This document shows, piece by piece, positions 55,390 to 62,038 of a DNA stretch of 64,000 bases. The translations under genes were made by a program, and so were the position numbers. The DNA is taken from assembly GCA_017468465.1 (NCBI GenBank), contig JAFUIN010000025.1, positions 1-64,000 on the forward strand, written 5' to 3'. This DNA is from Clostridia bacterium. GTDB lineage: Bacteria; Bacillota; Clostridia; UMGS1840. Below the pieces are notes generated by a model that worked only from the letters and a program-made list of their open reading frames with translations, ran no database searches and was not told where the DNA came from. Within the stretch, counting starts at the first letter, position 1; every line of letters starts with the position of its first letter.

Positions 55390-56943
55390 ATGTTTAAGAT
55401 ACTTCTGGTAGATGACAATGCTGTGCATCTGCAAAGCCTGCTCAGCTATATCGAGCCTGAAAAATTTAATATCAGCGGAATTAAAATATCACAAAGCAGC
55501 TACGAAGCAATCGAAATTTGCCGGGAATATAAGCCGGATGTCATCATTACAGACATCTCTATGCCGGAAATGGACGGCATCACGCTGACAAAGGAAATCA
55601 AAAAATTTCTTCCGGACGCTCAGTTTATTTTTATCAGCTGTTATGATGATGTGGCTTACTTCAAAAGCGCCATCGAAAATGAGGTGCTGGCTTATCTGAT
55701 GAAGCCGATTATTCCCGAAGATTTGAACAAAGCGCTGAAAAAAGCAGTTGAAAAAGCAGCCAAAAACACCGAAACCGCCAATGGACTGCTGGTGAGTCGT
55801 GAAAACTTCATTTACCGCTTGCTGTTTTCGGAAAACATGACCATGTCTTATGTTCATGAAGCTGCATCGGCACTGCTGATGCAGGAATATACCCATTTCA
55901 TTTTGGTAAAGGCTAAATTTTTAGACACCAACGATGATGTTTTTGACACCTATCACGATTTGCGGGAGTTTCCGGGCATTAAAAAAGCCGGCATTGTACC
56001 GGTGGTTCTGCCCGACGGCAACAACGGCATGCTGGTGCTTTTTATGAGCCAGTCCGGTGTTGGTTTTCAGGAAACGGTGCGGCGGGTTATCTGCCGTAAA
56101 ATCAAGTCCCTGTTTGATTCCTACGCTGTTACGGTAAAGGCAGGCGCATCGGAATTGGGCGGTAACCTGTTTGAACTGAAAGTGCTTCAGAAACAGGCGG
56201 AGGATGCTCTCAGAACCAATCTGGAGCTGATTCGCTCTGACTATATTGCACATTCAGACATTTCCTTAAAAAATTCCGAATTCAACTTTATTGCATACAA
56301 TGAAAGCCTTGCCGGTATGATTCGGCCGGATATTACACCCGCAGAAATCAACCAATTTGTAAAAACCTTTTATACCAAAGACCTTGACTATGACGATACC
56401 CTTCTTCGCGAGCTGTATTTGTCTACCATTTCTGCCATGCAGGCAGTGCTTCTGAAGCAGGGAATTGACATTGCACAGATTATGGGAAGAAAGGATTTGT
56501 CGTATCACAAAATTGACCGTTTTGTTGATTTGGAGCATTTTCTCAACTGGCTGAAAAACATTCTTTCCCTGACGGGAGAATATCTGAAAAACTACAAAGG
56601 CAAAACACAGTTTGCTCTGGTGCAAAAAACCATCAATTATATTCACGAAAACTACTCGACAATTTCTTCCATCGAAGAAATTGCGTCTAAGCTGTTTGTC
56701 AGCTACAGCCATCTTCGGAATGTGTTCAAAAAAGAGCTTGGCATTACCATCTACGACTTTTTGCTGTCGGTAAGAATGGAGGAAGCGAAAAAGCTTTTAA
56801 GCACCAGCAAAATGAATCTTTCACAGATTGCCTATAAGGTGGGCTACAGCGACTACGACTATTTCAAAACGGTGTTTGCAAAATACAACGGAATTACCCC
56901 TCGCGAATACCAAAAAGCCAACAACATCACGCCCGAACCCTAA
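55390..56943 (+). CDS. YesN-type response regulator, receiver plus AraC DNA-binding domain
   Basis: This 517-residue regulator has an N-terminal receiver domain with the acidic pair Asp8-Asp9, the phosphoacceptor Asp55 in VIITDISMPEMDG and the conserved Lys in YLMKP (about 105). A middle region of ~270 residues is found in YesN-like proteins. The C-terminal AraC domain has two helix-turn-helix units (SIEEIASKLFVSYSHLRNVF and MNLSQIAYKVGYSDYDYFKT). It is predicted to be phosphorylated by the adjacent kinase and to activate the locus at the paired GCAGATTTT sites, including its own operon. Confidence 0.93.
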   Translation: MFKILLVDDNAVHLQSLLSYIEPEKFNISGIKISQSSYEAIEICREYKPDVIITDISMPEMDGITLTKEIKKFLPDAQFIFISCYDDVAYFKSAIENEVLAYLMKPIIPEDLNKALKKAVEKAAKNTETANGLLVSRENFIYRLLFSENMTMSYVHEAASALLMQEYTHFILVKAKFLDTNDDVFDTYHDLREFPGIKKAGIVPVVLPDGNNGMLVLFMSQSGVGFQETVRRVICRKIKSLFDSYAVTVKAGASELGGNLFELKVLQKQAEDALRTNLELIRSDYIAHSDISLKNSEFNFIAYNESLAGMIRPDITPAEINQFVKTFYTKDLDYDDTLLRELYLSTISAMQAVLLKQGIDIAQIMGRKDLSYHKIDRFVDLEHFLNWLKNILSLTGEYLKNYKGKTQFALVQKTINYIHENYSTISSIEEIASKLFVSYSHLRNVFKKELGITIYDFLLSVRMEEAKKLLSTSKMNLSQIAYKVGYSDYDYFKTVFAKYNGITPREYQKANNITPEP

Positions 56944-57015
56944 AAAGCATTTCAATCACTTCCCTTTTTTTCTGTCCCGAAAGGAAGGGAAGTCTCTTTT
57001 ATATGAGGTGAAACC

Positions 57016-58608
57016 ATGACGGAACAACAGCCTGAAAAAAGCAGCTTGCTTCATAAAGTTTTGCGCAATAATCTGCTGATTATCGGCTTTTTTGTTGCGC
57101 TTATCTGGATCTATGCCACCGTGACGGCTTGCCAGGGCGTCTATCGGGCAGAGCTTTCCAAAAAGCAGGAAATTCTAAGCGAATACACCGTTGAAGCCAA
57201 GAAAATCATCAACAGTGCCACCATCCATTCGGAGCAGATTGCAAAATCTACTTACATTATTCAGCATTTGAAAACAGAGCCGGCAGGCATGGATGAAATG
57301 CTGGAGTTTTTCGATTATGCCAATGAGCTGGTGTCTTCTACCGTTGCAAACTCCGGCAGAATCAAAATTTACCACAATAACGCTGCGATTACAGAATCTC
57401 AGTTTTTTTCTCATACCGAAAAACTGCCTGATTATCACACCATTCTTGCAAAGCTGAAAAAAAACAATGTAATATTTGACGACGCCGTGTTTCATCTTGA
57501 TATTGGCTTTGGCATCAAAATGTATCGCCTGATGCCCTGGAATTCCGGCTGTGTGCTGGAATATCCCATTGTTTTTGATATAGAAAACAATGCGTCCTAT
57601 CCAATGGAAATTGTGTCTGCAAGCAACCATCTGCTCAATGACAAAGCTTTCTTCCATGAAGAAATCAATCCCTATTTTTATGCGGTGATGAAGATTCCCC
57701 GTGGGGAATTATTCCGTTCTGTTTTGCCGGTCCTGTTATTATGTTTTTTAGTGCTTGGTCTGCTTGTTGCACTGATGATGTATCTGTCCAAAAGAACCGC
57801 CAAAAAAACCTTGCGTGAAATTAACGATTTTTTGGAAAATATCACCGGAGAATCTCTTTTGTATGACAGTAAGCTCATTTATTCTACCTACGATTTGTAT
57901 GAGCTGAATCTTCTGCGAAAAACCCTGCAAAATCTGGCAACCGAAATCCAGACCTATGCCGAGGCGGTAAAAAATGCAGAGTTGGAAAACAAAGAACTGG
58001 AAATGGAGCTTCTTTCCATGCAGTTAGACCCCCATATGCTCTACAATTCCCTGGCATCCATCCGATTGGACGCTTACCGCATAAAGCATCAGAAAATTAT
58101 TGATTTGGTTGATAATATGGTGCTCTATTACCGCGACATCTTAAAAAAAGACCGCAAATTTATCACCGTGGAACAGGAAATCGAATCCATCCGCAAATAT
58201 CTTTATATCAACGAGCTGTCTCACGAAAAAAAATATCATTTGGAAACGGTCATTGACGAAGAACTGAAAAAAATGCAAATTCCGCCTCAGATTCTACATA
58301 CTTTTGTGGAAAACTGCATTGTTCACGGCTTGTCCGGCATCAATAGAGACTGTGTTATCCGCATCAAGATGAGAGAGTCCGACGGCTTTATCATTACCGA
58401 AATTTATGACAACGGCTATGGCATCGCAACAGAAAAGCTGGACCAGATCAACGCCGGCACCCTTGGCCCCCGCCACATTGGAATTTCCAATGCCTTAAAA
58501 CGGCTGAAGCTGGTTTACGGCGAAGCAAGCTCTATCCACTATGACAGTGAGAAAAATGCCTATACCAAGGTCATCATCCGCTTTCCCAAAACAGACCAAC
58601 CCCTGTAA
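57016..58608 (+). CDS. YesM-type sensor histidine kinase
   Basis: The 530-residue membrane kinase has a transmembrane helix at about 18-38, an extracellular sensor region of ~190 residues and a second transmembrane helix at about 236-257. A HAMP-like linker and coiled coil lead to the His_kinase box LDPHMLYNSL with His340. The HATPase domain holds HTFVENCIVHGLSG (N box) and YDNGYGIA (G1 box). The usual family motif is NPHFLYN; DPHMLYN is a mild variant. It probably senses the glycan or a fragment outside the cell and phosphorylates the AraC-type regulator encoded immediately upstream. Confidence 0.92.
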   Translation: MTEQQPEKSSLLHKVLRNNLLIIGFFVALIWIYATVTACQGVYRAELSKKQEILSEYTVEAKKIINSATIHSEQIAKSTYIIQHLKTEPAGMDEMLEFFDYANELVSSTVANSGRIKIYHNNAAITESQFFSHTEKLPDYHTILAKLKKNNVIFDDAVFHLDIGFGIKMYRLMPWNSGCVLEYPIVFDIENNASYPMEIVSASNHLLNDKAFFHEEINPYFYAVMKIPRGELFRSVLPVLLLCFLVLGLLVALMMYLSKRTAKKTLREINDFLENITGESLLYDSKLIYSTYDLYELNLLRKTLQNLATEIQTYAEAVKNAELENKELEMELLSMQLDPHMLYNSLASIRLDAYRIKHQKIIDLVDNMVLYYRDILKKDRKFITVEQEIESIRKYLYINELSHEKKYHLETVIDEELKKMQIPPQILHTFVENCIVHGLSGINRDCVIRIKMRESDGFIITEIYDNGYGIATEKLDQINAGTLGPRHIGISNALKRLKLVYGEASSIHYDSEKNAYTKVIIRFPKTDQPL

Positions 58609-58622
58609 TCTAAAACATTGTT

Positions 58623-58651
58623 GAATAATTGAAAAACACCTCTCATATACT
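58623..58651 (+). promoter_or_regulatory. Sigma-E-like promoter of spoIIID
   Basis: GAATAAT (58623-58629), a 14-bp spacer and CATATACT (58644-58651) match the mother-cell sigma-E pattern (ATAtt, 13-15 bp, CATAcaaT). Transcription of spoIIID by sigma-E is established in Bacillus subtilis, which supports the reading. Confidence 0.7.
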
Positions 58652-58689
58652 GGTATCAAGCAGAAAAACTGATATCCGGATGAGAGGTG
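58637..58689 (+). promoter_or_regulatory. Long inverted repeat that can hide the spoIIID ribosome binding site
   Basis: CACCTCTCAT at 58637-58646 is the exact complement of ATGAGAGGTG at 58680-58689. An inner GGTATCA/TGATATCC pair at 58652-58658/58671-58678 extends the stem with one bulge. The right arm contains the GAGAGGTG ribosome binding site of spoIIID. The left arm overlaps the sigma-E -10 box, so only RNA entering from upstream would contain both arms. Confidence 0.75.
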
Positions 58690-58695
58690 ATTTTT

Positions 58696-58956
58696 TTGGA
58701 AAGCTTTTATGATATCGACAAACGGGCAATTCATTTTGCAGACCACATCATCGAAAACAACTCCACTGTAAGAGAGGTTGCAAAATTCTACGGCATCTCC
58801 AAATCGACCGTACATAAGGATGTCACCGCCAGACTGTTCCATTTGGACCGTTCCCGTTATGAACAGGTTCGGAAAATCCTCAATCAAAACAAAGCAGAAC
58901 GCCATATCCGCGGTGGAATGGCAACCAAACGAAAATACGAACAACAAAACGATTAG
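58696..58956 (+). CDS. spoIIID: Sporulation transcription factor SpoIIID
   Basis: The protein is 86 residues from a TTG at 58696, placed about seven bases after GAGAGGTGA. A GTG at 58687 lies inside that site and is unlikely. The sequence is a clear SpoIIID: the helix-turn-helix STVREVAKFYGISKSTVHKD, then the basic C-terminal segment NKAERHIRGGMATKRKYEQ. SpoIIID is a mother-cell DNA-binding protein that reshapes sigma-E-dependent transcription during sporulation. It marks the organism as an endospore former. Confidence 0.95.
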   Translation: MESFYDIDKRAIHFADHIIENNSTVREVAKFYGISKSTVHKDVTARLFHLDRSRYEQVRKILNQNKAERHIRGGMATKRKYEQQND

Positions 58957-58970
58957 CCCGTTTTAGAGAA

Positions 58971-59028
58971 AAACCGGCACAGGTATTCCGGATGAACCTT
59001 GTTTTTCCGATACATTGCCGGTTTTTTT
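58971..59028 (+). terminator. Terminator after spoIIID
   Basis: AAACCGGCA (58971-58979) pairs with TGCCGGTTT (59016-59024) with an inner CAGGT/ACCTTG-type stem in the loop, followed by TTTTTTT. Confidence 0.72.
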
Positions 59029-59063
59029 CGTTGATTTCTCCGGGATAAATTGCAGGATAGGAA

Positions 59064-59092
59064 TTGACAAAAACCTCCTCTTATGCTATACT
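59064..59092 (+). promoter_or_regulatory. Promoter of queT
   Basis: TTGACA (59064-59069) and TATACT (59087-59092) with a 17-bp spacer. The gene starts 95 bases later, leaving an unusually long leader. Confidence 0.82.
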
Positions 59093-59098
59093 GATTGA

Positions 59099-59187
59099 CA
59101 AGATGTTGCTCTTGCTAACCATCTTTTGGAACGCGGTTTTTTAATGCTGCGCTTTCCATCTCTAAAAAACAAGGGAGTGTATTATTT
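59099..59187 (+). promoter_or_regulatory. Structured 5' leader of queT, candidate regulatory RNA
   Basis: The ~90-nt leader contains an AAGATG/CATCTT hairpin near 59099-59124. GTTTTTTA at 59136-59143 can pair with TAAAAAAC at 59163-59170, just before the GGGAG ribosome binding site. queT genes are often controlled by preQ1 riboswitches, but I cannot fit this leader to the preQ1-I or preQ1-II consensus by eye, so the class is open. Confidence 0.4.
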
Positions 59188-59682
59188 ATGAAGCAAAAAA
59201 GTCTGTCCGAATTTGCCCGGATTGCTGTCACCGCAGCGATTTATGTAGCATTAACGCTGCTCATTGCACCCTTATCCTACGGTGCCGTTCAGCTTCGGTT
59301 TGCAGAGGTGATGACCCTGTTATGCTTTTTTCGACGGGATTATTGCTATGCCCTGATTTTAGGCTGTGCCATCAGCAATCTGTTCAGTCCGCTTGGTGTG
59401 CTGGACTTAATTTTCGGTGTACTGTCCACTGTCTTTTCTGTTGTGGGAATCCGCCTTTGCAAACGGCTTTGGACCGCATCGTTGTTGCCCACCTTATCTA
59501 TGGTGTTTATCGCCTGGGAATTTGCCATTACGGGAGCATCCTTCTGGTTCACCTTTCTGACAGCGGCAATGGGAGAATTTGCAGTGGTAACGGTGTTGGG
59601 GCTGCCTTTAATGGCGCTGCTTCAAAAAAACCGTTTCTTTATGGAACATATCTTAAAAACCGACAGAAAACCGAGGAATTAG
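59188..59682 (+). CDS. queT: QueT transporter family protein
   Basis: This 164-residue membrane protein has about five hydrophobic segments and matches the QueT family: ARIAVTAAIYVALTLLIAPLSYGAVQLR (given here as residues about 11-38), RFAEVMTLLCFF, GCAISNLFSPLGVLDLIFG and the C-terminal half of similar length. QueT proteins are S-components of energy-coupling-factor importers for queuosine precursors. No EcfA or EcfT genes are nearby, as expected for group II ECF systems that share a module. Its own promoter and a structured leader precede it. Confidence 0.88.
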   Translation: MKQKSLSEFARIAVTAAIYVALTLLIAPLSYGAVQLRFAEVMTLLCFFRRDYCYALILGCAISNLFSPLGVLDLIFGVLSTVFSVVGIRLCKRLWTASLLPTLSMVFIAWEFAITGASFWFTFLTAAMGEFAVVTVLGLPLMALLQKNRFFMEHILKTDRKPRN

Positions 59683-59684
59683 CT

Positions 59685-60227
59685 ATGTATAAAACCATTC
59701 AGGCGCAAGGAAAAGCGCTGATTTCAGAATATCTGGAAAAAACCGCACTCAAAGAAGGCAGCCTTTTGGTCATTGGCTGTTCTACCTCTGAAATTCTGGG
59801 AGAAACCATCGGCACCAACTCTGCTTATGAAGCTGCAGAGGCTTTGTTTGGGGGCATATTTCCGCTGCTGAAGGAACGGGGTATCTTTCTTGCGGCACAA
59901 TGCTGTGAGCACCTAAACCGTGCCTTAGTGCTGGAAAAGGAAGCGGCAAAAGCCTTTTTCTATGAAGAGGTTTGTGCTGTTCCCAAGCCAAAAGCAGGCG
60001 GTTCCTTCGCCACGGCGTGCTACACCCATTTTTCCAATCCCGTTTTGGTGGAAAAAATTGCTGCCGACGGCGGCATTGACATTGGCGGCACCCTGATTGG
60101 AATGCACCTGAAGCCGGTTGCTGTTCCTCTCCGTCTCACACAAAATACGGTTGGGAAAGCCTCCGTTTTGTGTGCCTATACCCGCCCCAAACTCATTGGC
60201 GGAGAACGCGCGGTTTATCATCCCTAA
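59685..60227 (+). CDS. TIGR01440 family protein (YwlG/UPF0340)
   Basis: The 180-residue protein starts at 59685, two bases after the queT stop and behind CGAGGA. Family landmarks are LLVIGCSTSEILGETIGTNS, RGIFLAAQCCEHLNRALVLE and the glycine-rich end GGIDIGGTLIGMHLKPVAVP. The function of the family is unknown. It is translationally close to queT but there is no established link to queuosine. Confidence 0.92.
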   Translation: MYKTIQAQGKALISEYLEKTALKEGSLLVIGCSTSEILGETIGTNSAYEAAEALFGGIFPLLKERGIFLAAQCCEHLNRALVLEKEAAKAFFYEEVCAVPKPKAGGSFATACYTHFSNPVLVEKIAADGGIDIGGTLIGMHLKPVAVPLRLTQNTVGKASVLCAYTRPKLIGGERAVYHP

Positions 60228-60244
60228 AGGAGACTGAAACATCA

Positions 60245-60709
60245 ATGAACCGAAAAAAAAGACTGATTTTGCAAGGTGGTTTAACACTTCTTTGGACAGC
60301 GGTGATATTTTTATTTTCGTTGCAGCCGGCAAAACAATCTGCCAGTCTTTCCGGCGGACTTCTGCAAGCTCTGCTTGGTTGGATTTATGCCGTAACCACA
60401 GTGGAAATACCCATTGCACTGGTGCATAATTTGTTTCGTAAGATGGCGCATTTTGCCGAGTTTTTGGTGCTTGGAATGTTTTCGGGAGCGTTTTCCAACA
60501 GCCTTTTGGAAAAGCGGTCTCCCGCTCTGATTTATGGTGGAGCAATCGCACTGCTTGACGAAACGCTCCAGTTTATCACAGGGGAAGGGAGAGCCATGCG
60601 CTTTTCAGATATGCTGATTGATTTTTCCGGCGTTCTTGTTGCCGTCGGGTTGCTGACTGCACTATCAAAATTCTCTGCAAAAACCAAAAAAGGCGTGCTT
60701 CCAAAATAA
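60245..60709 (+). CDS. VanZ-like family membrane protein
   Basis: The 154-residue protein has four membrane segments and the VanZ-like signature HNLFRKMAHFAEFLVLG followed by LLDETLQFITGEGRAMRFSD. VanZ-like proteins are widespread in Firmicutes envelopes. VanZ itself gives low-level teicoplanin resistance, and no resistance is implied here. It follows the TIGR01440 gene by 17 bp with AAGGAGA in between. Confidence 0.9.
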   Translation: MNRKKRLILQGGLTLLWTAVIFLFSLQPAKQSASLSGGLLQALLGWIYAVTTVEIPIALVHNLFRKMAHFAEFLVLGMFSGAFSNSLLEKRSPALIYGGAIALLDETLQFITGEGRAMRFSDMLIDFSGVLVAVGLLTALSKFSAKTKKGVLPK

Positions 60710-60734
60710 AATTGACAAAATTCGCACAGATAAT

Positions 60735-60763
60735 TTGACAAGTAACTGATTTTATGATATGAT
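60735..60763 (+). promoter_or_regulatory. Promoter of the minD-mgsA-comEC run
   Basis: TTGACA (60735-60740) and TATGAT (60758-60763) with a 17-bp spacer precede minD, whose ribosome binding site AAGGAGG lies near 60801. Confidence 0.75.
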
Positions 60764-60816
60764 GAAAACAAAATGACACACATCAAAACTACCCATCAAA
60801 AAGGAGGTCGGGCAGC

Positions 60817-61560
60817 ATGGGCAAAATTATTGCAATTTCTTCCGGAAAAGGCGGCGTGGGGAAAACCACGGTTGCCGCAAATCTTTCTGCTGCTTTGGCT
60901 CAGGAGGGAAAACGGGTTCTGGTGGTTGACACGGATATCGGCCTGCGGAATCTGGACATTGTGTTTGGTGTGCAAAGCGTCATTGTGTATGATGTAACTG
61001 ATGTCTACGAAAATAAAATTGCTCTGCTGGATGCCTGCTATCATTTTCCGGCATACGGTGATTTATATTTTCTGCCCGCCTCTCAGGCGATTGATAAAGA
61101 AGACATTGAAGAAGAAAAATTCTACGATATGATAAAAGCTGCCGCAAATCAGTTTGATTTTGTGGTTCTGGACTGCCCTGCAGGCATTGAAACAGGCTTG
61201 AAAAACGCTATTCGCACTGCCGATGTTGCGGTGACGGTGGTGACGCCGGATATGGCATCACTGCGGGATGCTGACCGGATGCTTCAGGTTGCGGAAGCCT
61301 GCAACGTGAAAGAAATCTACGTTGTTATCAACAAATTCAACCGAAAGCTGGTTCGCAAAAAATTGATGCCGAATGTTGACGAAATTCTCAACCGTTTGGG
61401 TGCACCGCTGCTTGGCATCTGGTGCTTTGAAGACAGGATGGTACAGTTTCAGAACCGTGGAGAGCTGATTGTTACCGACAGCCGCAGAAAATGCGTGAAG
61501 GAGATTAAAAACTCTGCAAAACGCCTGATGGGAGAGCAAGTCCCCATAAAAATACGTTAA
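60817..61560 (+). CDS. minD: Septum-site determining ATPase MinD
   Basis: The 247-residue deviant Walker A ATPase has GKGGVGKTT at residues 10-18, [14 protein letters not shown] (the MinD signature that separates it from ParA), [11 protein letters not shown] for Walker B, and [11 protein letters not shown]. It helps place the division septum at mid-cell. The C-terminal membrane-targeting helix is short ([13 protein letters not shown] region). MinC and MinE are not in the window. Confidence 0.92.
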   Translation: MGKIIAISSGKGGVGKTTVAANLSAALAQEGKRVLVVDTDIGLRNLDIVFGVQSVIVYDVTDVYENKIALLDACYHFPAYGDLYFLPASQAIDKEDIEEEKFYDMIKAAANQFDFVVLDCPAGIETGLKNAIRTADVAVTVVTPDMASLRDADRMLQVAEACNVKEIYVVINKFNRKLVRKKLMPNVDEILNRLGAPLLGIWCFEDRMVQFQNRGELIVTDSRRKCVKEIKNSAKRLMGEQVPIKIR

Positions 61561-61627
61561 CCAAATATCCCTTATATTTTTGTGTTTCAACACGATTATG
61601 AAAAAAATACAGGAGGTTTTTCGGACA

Positions 61628-62032
61628 ATGAATATTGCACTGATTGCACACGACAAAAAGAAAGAACTGATGGTTCAGTTTTCTATTGCATACAAATTTA
61701 TTCTGCAAAAACACACCTTGTTTGCAACCGGAACTACCGGTGGTCTGGTGTCTGATGCAACCGGTCTTGCGGTTCACCGCTTTTTATCCGGTCCCCAGGG
61801 CGGCGACCAGCAAATTGGCGCCAGAATTGCATACAACGAAATTGACCTGGTGCTGTTTTTCCGTGACCCGCTGACTGCACAGCCTCACGAGCCGGATGTT
61901 AACGCGCTGTTTCGCCTGTGCGATGTTCACAACATTCCTCTTGCAACCAACGTAGCAACAGCAGAGGTCCTGATCCAGGGTCTGGAACGCGGCGACTTCG
62001 GCTGGAGAGACATTGTTAATCCGAAAGGCTGA
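61628..62032 (+). CDS. mgsA: Methylglyoxal synthase
   Basis: The protein is 134 residues from the ATG at 61628, behind AGGAGG. Motifs are [46 protein letters not shown] (with the catalytic Asp) and [12 protein letters not shown]. It turns dihydroxyacetone phosphate into methylglyoxal, a bypass that relieves phosphate limitation in sugar catabolism. In Firmicutes it is often found next to minD, as here. Confidence 0.95.
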   Translation: MNIALIAHDKKKELMVQFSIAYKFILQKHTLFATGTTGGLVSDATGLAVHRFLSGPQGGDQQIGARIAYNEIDLVLFFRDPLTAQPHEPDVNALFRLCDVHNIPLATNVATAEVLIQGLERGDFGWRDIVNPKG

Positions 62033-62038
62033 TTTTAG

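Noticed and set aside
59099-59187. Firm preQ1-I or preQ1-II riboswitch call for queT
   Set aside because: The characteristic loop and A-rich tail or CGCGG/CCGCC order could not be matched by eye; kept only as an open candidate.
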